This document shows positions 59,516-64,000 of a stretch of DNA of 64,000 bases, one piece after another. Origin of the DNA: Anaerolineales bacterium (GTDB lineage: Bacteria > Chloroflexota > Anaerolineae > Anaerolineales > Villigracilaceae); NCBI GenBank assembly GCA_030583925.1, contig CP129482.1, positions 930,001 to 994,000 on the forward strand, in the 5' to 3' direction. Under the pieces are notes generated by a model that saw nothing but the letters and a program-made list of their open reading frames with translations, was not told the origin of the DNA and did no database searches. Every line of letters begins with the position of its first letter. Position 1 is the first letter of the stretch. The translations under genes and the position numbers were made by a program.

Positions 59516-60880
59516 ATGTTCACATCCCTCCGTTCCCGTTTGTGGCTGAGCTACGCGATGGTGATCACGCTCGCTCTCGGCATCGTGATCGTCGCGCTGT
59601 TGGTTTTCTTGATCCGTAACCCGGGGCTTTATCGCGAAACGACACAGCGATTGCGGAATGTGCAGACTCAGCTCACGGATAGTTCGCGCGGCATACTCGC
59701 GGACACTGCGGCGCTTCAGCGGATCGCCGAAGCCAACAACGTGCGGCTAATGCTCTTCGATTCCTCCCGCGCATTGACGTTTGATTCTAACCCTGAACAG
59801 CCCTCTCTCCCGTTCCCGCGCAAAACCTTGTTGAATCGAACTTCTCAGTACGCGACCGACGCGGAAGGAGGCGTGTGGTTGCACGCGATCTCGCGCCTGC
59901 CCAATGGAAGCGTGCTGGTGGTTGCCGCGCCGCGGCCAACGATTAGAATTTTGAATGTCTTTGCCGATGAACTTTTGACCCCGATCCTTCAAGGCGGCTT
60001 GCTCGCGTTATTACTTTCGCTTGTGCTGGCGTTCGCTCTCTCGCGTTGGGTGGCGGACCCGCTTCAGAAGGTCGTACGCGCCGCGCGGAATTATCCCGCC
60101 GACGCGAAGCCCGTCGCGCCGCGCGGACCGCGCGAGGTGCAGGATTTGACGAACGCGTTCAATTCGATGGTCGCGCGCGTCGAATCGGCGCAACGCTCAC
60201 AGCGCGATTTTGTGGCGGACGTTTCACATGAGTTGAAAACGCCGCTCACTTCGATTCAAGGGTTTGCCCAGTCGTTGTTGGACGGCACAGCCGAGTCGCC
60301 GGAGGCGCGCAGGCAAGCCGCGCAAGTCATTTATGACGAAGCCGGGCGGATGCACCGCATGGCGTTGGACCTGCTCGATCTCGCCCGGCTCGAAGCCGGA
60401 ACTGCGGATTTGAACATGTCTCCCGTGGAGGCTGGGGCGCTGTTGCGCGGCGTTGCGGAAAAATTTTCGTTGCAGGTTCAAAAAGCGAATGTCGCTTTGC
60501 AGGTGGATGTTCCCGAGGGTTTGCCTGTGCTGATCGGCGATGGGGACCGGCTTTCGCAAGTCTTTACGAATCTTGTGGATAACGCGTTGAAGTTCACGTC
60601 TGCCGGTGGACGCGTCACGCTGTCCGCGCGGGAGGATGGGGGGGCGATCCAATTCGAGGTGGCTGATTCAGGCGTCGGCGTCGAGAGCGAAGCGTTGCCG
60701 CGTCTGTTTGACCGGTTCTATCAGGCGGACCCATCCCGCGCGCGAAACGATCGTCATGGCGCGGGTTTGGGATTAGCGATCGCGCGCGAGATCGTTCAAG
60801 CGCATGGTGGTAAAATTGGCGTCCGAAGCTCGGTGGGGCATGGAACGACGTTCACGATTCGCCTGCCCCTGAAAGTGTAA
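59516..60880 (+). CDS. Membrane sensor histidine kinase
   Basis: The ATG at 59516 begins MFTSLRSRLWLSYAMVITLA; the frame is open further up only through the preceding gene. Two membrane segments (about 8-32 and 150-175) flank a roughly 115-residue outer sensor, then HAMP, HisKA with the phospho-His in ADVSHELKTPLTSIQG, and an HATPase with NLVDNALKF, DSGVGV and HGAGLGLAIAREIV. It likely phosphorylates the response regulator at 57813. The TAA is followed at once by a family F hairpin. Confidence 0.92.
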   Translation: MFTSLRSRLWLSYAMVITLALGIVIVALLVFLIRNPGLYRETTQRLRNVQTQLTDSSRGILADTAALQRIAEANNVRLMLFDSSRALTFDSNPEQPSLPFPRKTLLNRTSQYATDAEGGVWLHAISRLPNGSVLVVAAPRPTIRILNVFADELLTPILQGGLLALLLSLVLAFALSRWVADPLQKVVRAARNYPADAKPVAPRGPREVQDLTNAFNSMVARVESAQRSQRDFVADVSHELKTPLTSIQGFAQSLLDGTAESPEARRQAAQVIYDEAGRMHRMALDLLDLARLEAGTADLNMSPVEAGALLRGVAEKFSLQVQKANVALQVDVPEGLPVLIGDGDRLSQVFTNLVDNALKFTSAGGRVTLSAREDGGAIQFEVADSGVGVESEALPRLFDRFYQADPSRARNDRHGAGLGLAIAREIVQAHGGKIGVRSSVGHGTTFTIRLPLKV

Positions 60881-60911
60881 ACTTCGGAAGTCTCTGAGAC
60901 TTCCGAAGTTT
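60879..60911. repeat. Family F hairpin after the histidine kinase
   Basis: acttcggaagtctc (60881-60894), t, gagacttccgaagt (60896-60909), then ttt. Similar in plan to the hairpin at lipB. Could also terminate transcription. Confidence 0.75.
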
Positions 60912-60922
60912 TGTGCCGATCT

Positions 60923-61924
60923 ATGCCAAAAGTTTCCATTGTTGTTCCCTGTTATAACGAGCAATCTACGATTCGACTCTTGCTCGAGGCTCTGCGCGCG
61001 CAGACTTTTCCGCGCGCCGAAATGGAAGTGATCGTTTCAGACGGCATATCCATGGACAATACGCGAGCGGAGATCGCCGCGTTTCAAAAGGAACATCGCG
61101 ATCTCAAGGTGCGCGTGGTGGATAATACAAAACGTTCGATCCCTTCGGCGGTGAACCGTGCCATCGAGGCGTCGCGCGGCAGAATCATCGTGCGGCTCGA
61201 CGCGCATTCGAAACCGTATCCCGATTACATCGAAAACTGCGTGAAAGCGCTCGAAGCGAAACGCGGCGATAATGTCGGCGGCGTGTGGGAGATTCAGGCG
61301 GGCGCGAAAACGTGGATCGCCGAATCCATCGCGGTCGCCGCGGCGCATCCGCTTGGAGTAGGCGACGCGCTGTATCGCCACGCGAAACAAGCCGCCGAGG
61401 TGGATACGGTCCCGTTCGGCGCGTTCAAGCGGACGTTGATCAAAAAGGTGGGGGCTTTTGACGAAACGTTGCTGACGAACGAAGATTACGAGTTCAACGC
61501 GCGTGTGCGGCAGGCGGGTGGTAGAATCTGGCTCGATCCGTCCATTCGTTCAATTTATTTTGCGCGCGCCACTTTGTTGGAACTGGCGCGGCAATATTGG
61601 CGTTATGGATATTGGAAGTGGCGCATGTTACGCAGATATCCAAAAACACTTCGTTGGAGGCAGGCTCTGCCTCCGTTATTTGTCTTGAGTCTAGTGGGGC
61701 TGGCGGTCGGTTCGATATTTTTTCCGTTCGTAAAATATTTTCTACTCTTTGAACTTCTTGTATATTTCTTCATCTGTTTCCTCGCGGGCATTCACGCCAG
61801 ATTGCGCATGCGGAAACAGTTCCTGAGCCTTGGGATGCCGCTGGCGATCCCGGTTATGCATCTCTCGTGGGGAAGCGGGTTGTTGTGGAGCATGTTCACC
61901 TCTGGTTTTAGAACGAATGGCTGA
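60923..61924 (+). CDS. Glycosyltransferase family 2 with C-terminal membrane segments
   Basis: The ATG at 60923 gives MPKVSIVVPCYNEQSTI. The GT-A core (about 1-230) has DGISMDNT and a RLDAH metal-binding motif; EDYEFNARVRQAG is the catalytic-base region. Two or three membrane segments follow (about 250-315). Similar proteins make exopolysaccharide or succinoglycan (ExoA-like). It overlaps the next gene by 8 bp, heading the sugar cluster that runs off the window. Confidence 0.88.
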   Translation: MPKVSIVVPCYNEQSTIRLLLEALRAQTFPRAEMEVIVSDGISMDNTRAEIAAFQKEHRDLKVRVVDNTKRSIPSAVNRAIEASRGRIIVRLDAHSKPYPDYIENCVKALEAKRGDNVGGVWEIQAGAKTWIAESIAVAAAHPLGVGDALYRHAKQAAEVDTVPFGAFKRTLIKKVGAFDETLLTNEDYEFNARVRQAGGRIWLDPSIRSIYFARATLLELARQYWRYGYWKWRMLRRYPKTLRWRQALPPLFVLSLVGLAVGSIFFPFVKYFLLFELLVYFFICFLAGIHARLRMRKQFLSLGMPLAIPVMHLSWGSGLLWSMFTSGFRTNG

Positions 61925-63386
61925 AAACATACGCACGACACCGCTGCGCTTGCGGCCCAGCGAGCATCGCATCCTCTTGTTTTTGGGCGACCTCGTGATG
62001 TCCATCGCTTCGGTCTTCGCCGCGCTCTACGTTTGGCGCGAATACAACTTTACGGTTCAACTGAGCGCCATGATCGCGGAGGGGATTTCGGAAGCGCGCG
62101 CGCTCGCCATCATCGAACAACGCGTGGATATCGAAGTCCCGGTCTGGTTTTACCTCCTGCCTCTGCTCTGGATGCTCCTGCTGGTGGAACTGTACGAGCC
62201 GCATGTGGCAGGCAGTGGACGAAAGACCACGCGCGGCATTGCTATTGCCGCGTTCATCGCGTTAGCCGCCTATTCATTTGTGTTTGTATTTACACAGGAC
62301 CCATCGAACTTGCCGCGCGTCGGCGTCGGCGCGTTCCTGCTGTTCGCTTCGCTCCTGACGTTGGGCTGGCGCATGATCTTCATCCGCATCTACAAACGGA
62401 CGGGGCAGTTGCGGCGCGTGCTGGTGGTCGGCGCGGGCAAGGCTGGGCAAACTCTCGCCGAATTATACGAATCGCTTAGCGCGCGCTCCTTCAACTTTGT
62501 CGGTTTTGTAGACGACGACAAACAAAAAATCAGGAAGACCTATCATGGGCTGAAGGTGCTAGGTTCCAGCGACCGGCTCCTTTCGCTCATTGACGCGCAT
62601 CACATTTCGGATATTGTGGTCGCCATCAACGGCGAGATCGCCGGTGCGGCGTTCCAATCCATATTGGACGCGCAGGAAAAAGGCGTCGAAGTGACGCGTA
62701 TGCCTATCCTCTACGAAGAGATGACGGGCCGGCTTCCCATCCAGCACCTCGAATCGGATTGGATCATCCGCTCGTTCGTGGACGAATTGCACGTAAGCGG
62801 GTTTTATGAACTGACCAAACGCACGCTCGATTTTATCGGCGGTTTGATCGGTATGATCGTGTTCATCGCATTATTCCCGCTCATTTCGTTGGCGATCCTC
62901 CTTGATAGCGGACTCCCGATCCTGTACACGCAGACGCGCCTTGGCAAAGGCGGCAGACGCTTCAAGATCTATAAGTTCCGAACGATGAAACAGAATGCCG
63001 AACAAGACGGCGAAGCAAAACTTGCCGAGAAGGACGATCCGCGTGTGACGCGCGTCGGCGACTTTTTACGCAAGACCCGCCTCGATGAATTTCCGCAATT
63101 CTGGAACGTCCTGCGCGGCGACATGAGTCTCGTCGGTCCGCGCGCCGAACGACCTGAACTGGTTGCCTCCTTTCAGAAGCAAGTTCCGTTCTATCGCGCG
63201 CGTTTGTTGGTCAAGCCCGGCATTTCAGGCTGGGCGCAAATTAACTACGGCTATTACGCCAGCGTCAAAGAAATGGCAGTCAAACTCGAATACGATCTGT
63301 ACTACATCAAACATCGCAACCTCCCCATGGACTTTCAAATCATCCTGCGCACCATCGGCACCATGCTCCGCCGCACGGGAAGATAA
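61917..63386 (+). CDS. Polyprenyl-phosphate sugar phosphotransferase (WbaP/WcaJ type)
   Basis: The ATG at 61917 lies inside the end of the previous gene. The 489-residue protein has four N-terminal membrane segments, a CoA-binding-like Rossmann domain ([18 protein letters not shown] near 180), another membrane segment (about 305-330) and the bacterial sugar transferase domain: [61 protein letters not shown]. It starts repeat units by moving a sugar-1-phosphate to undecaprenyl phosphate. Confidence 0.93.
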   Translation: MAENIRTTPLRLRPSEHRILLFLGDLVMSIASVFAALYVWREYNFTVQLSAMIAEGISEARALAIIEQRVDIEVPVWFYLLPLLWMLLLVELYEPHVAGSGRKTTRGIAIAAFIALAAYSFVFVFTQDPSNLPRVGVGAFLLFASLLTLGWRMIFIRIYKRTGQLRRVLVVGAGKAGQTLAELYESLSARSFNFVGFVDDDKQKIRKTYHGLKVLGSSDRLLSLIDAHHISDIVVAINGEIAGAAFQSILDAQEKGVEVTRMPILYEEMTGRLPIQHLESDWIIRSFVDELHVSGFYELTKRTLDFIGGLIGMIVFIALFPLISLAILLDSGLPILYTQTRLGKGGRRFKIYKFRTMKQNAEQDGEAKLAEKDDPRVTRVGDFLRKTRLDEFPQFWNVLRGDMSLVGPRAERPELVASFQKQVPFYRARLLVKPGISGWAQINYGYYASVKEMAVKLEYDLYYIKHRNLPMDFQIILRTIGTMLRRTGR

Positions 63387-63480
63387 CTCCTAAGTCTCCA
63401 GTCTCTAATCTCCAATTCTCTGATTCTCCTCCTTCTCTCATTACCTCCTCCAAATTACCAATTACCAATTACCAATTACT
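63387..63480. repeat. ctccaatctcc / ccaattaccaattacc repeats
   Basis: agtctccagtctctaatctc then four direct units of attacca. Reverse orientation of the family at 19274. Confidence 0.55.
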
Positions 63481-63483
63481 TTT

Positions 63484-64000
63484 ATGCGCCCCCGCTCCCA
63501 CATCCGCAACCGCTTCGTCCTCATCGGCGACATTGCCCTCACGATCGTTTCCGTGCTGGGAAGTTTTGCCTTGCGGCTGAATGTGGAGGAACTGCCGTTT
63601 TATTTCCCCGCCGTTGTGTTGATGTGCGCGGTCGCGCTTGCGATCAAAATCCCCACGTATTTTTTCTTCGGTTTATATCGTCGCCTGTGGATCTACGCCA
63701 GCACAGGCGAATTGCGTTTGATAACGGTCGCGGTCACGTCCGCGTCCGTCCTTGTTTCTGGCGTGATGCTTCTGCTCATCAGCGCGGGACGAGTCGTGCC
63801 TGGAATGCCGCGCTCCGCTTTGGGTATTGACTGGCTTCTCTCGCTCGTCCTCATCGGCGGCTCGCGCTTCGCCTTACGGATTCTCGCCGAGCAGACCATG
63901 TCTGCGCGCACGGATGGCAAAGCCAAGCGCGCCCTCATCATCGGCGCAGGCGACGCGGGCGCACTCGTCGTGCGTGAATTGCAAAAGTCGTTGCAATTGA
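63484..64000 (+). CDS. Polysaccharide biosynthesis protein, CapD/WbpM-like, 5' part only
   Basis: The frame from ATG 63484 is open to the window end (172 codons). The protein begins MRPRSHIRNRFVLIGDIALT, has four membrane segments (about 12-32, 40-62, 78-102, 112-130), then RALIIGAGDAGALVVRELQK, the start of a Rossmann domain. This is the N-terminal layout of membrane UDP-sugar 4,6-dehydratases (CapD, WbpM, FlaA1-long type). The catalytic part lies beyond the window. It fits as third gene of the exopolysaccharide cluster. Confidence 0.85.
   Translation, partial: MRPRSHIRNRFVLIGDIALTIVSVLGSFALRLNVEELPFYFPAVVLMCAVALAIKIPTYFFFGLYRRLWIYASTGELRLITVAVTSASVLVSGVMLLLISAGRVVPGMPRSALGIDWLLSLVLIGGSRFALRILAEQTMSARTDGKAKRALIIGAGDAGALVVRELQKSLQL

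Overview
The window looks like chromosomal DNA of an anaerobic or facultative Chloroflexota bacterium, most likely an Anaerolineales relative. This is inferred from gene content: a bifunctional-nuclease-domain gene with dnaB, Tat-exported DUF1800/DUF1501 proteins, NifJ-type pyruvate:ferredoxin oxidoreductase, lysine 2,3-aminomutase, Thr/Pro-stalked lipoproteins, and very many short palindromic repeats. No marker gene such as rRNA is present to prove it.

Layout. 1-2.9 kb: the 5' part of an unknown protein, a lipid kinase and a GAF-diguanylate cyclase, all on minus. 3-7.5 kb (plus): an SDR and a FAD oxidase resembling the DprE2/DprE1 pair, then sthA and lipB. 7.5-10.6 kb: a DUF1800/DUF1501 pair. 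10.6-15.6 kb: a MITE-like element, an HNH protein, then a minus-strand replication operon (BFN protein, dnaB, DnaD-like protein, double-AAA loader). 15.6-20.4 kb: tRNA-Pro with a decayed tandem copy, tRNA-Sec, a site-2 protease, a sugar-binding lipoprotein, tRNA-Gly and tRNA-Ile2. 20.5-24.6 kb: a glycan cassette (GT2, WxcM-type fusion, aminotransferase, acyltransferase). 24.8-36.5 kb: mixed metabolic and membrane genes, including a phytol-kinase-like protein, PIG-L, an aromatic amino acid lyase, an HDAC-like protein, OsmC and a GSDH-type lipoprotein. 36.7-41.3 kb: nifJ with a dihydroorotate-dehydrogenase-like gene. 43.8-48.1 kb: a T-box-controlled pheS-pheT. 48.4-51.1 kb: kamA with two NBR1-like lipoproteins. 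51.8-52.0 kb: two tRNA-Ser genes. 52.4-56.5 kb: a STAS / anti-sigma kinase / GAF-SpoIIE partner-switch module. 57.8-60.9 kb: a two-component pair. 60.9-64 kb: the start of an exopolysaccharide cluster, cut by the window edge.

The strongest unusual signal is the repeat ecology. At least seven families of short inverted repeats are scattered through the window, and copies lie not only between genes but in frame inside coding genes (the unknown gene at the left edge, lipB, nifJ, pheT), where they add roughly 7-22 residues to otherwise conserved proteins. Other copies supply the stop codon of a gene (lipB, the DUF1501 gene, the OsmC gene, the HDAC-like gene). This resembles the protein-coding palindromic elements of Rickettsia, but the sequences are different. 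Other notable items are the DprE1/DprE2-like pair, the double-AAA loader whose second domain seems to lack its arginine finger, a selenocysteine tRNA, a decayed tandem tRNA-Pro, and a duplicated methyltransferase fragment.
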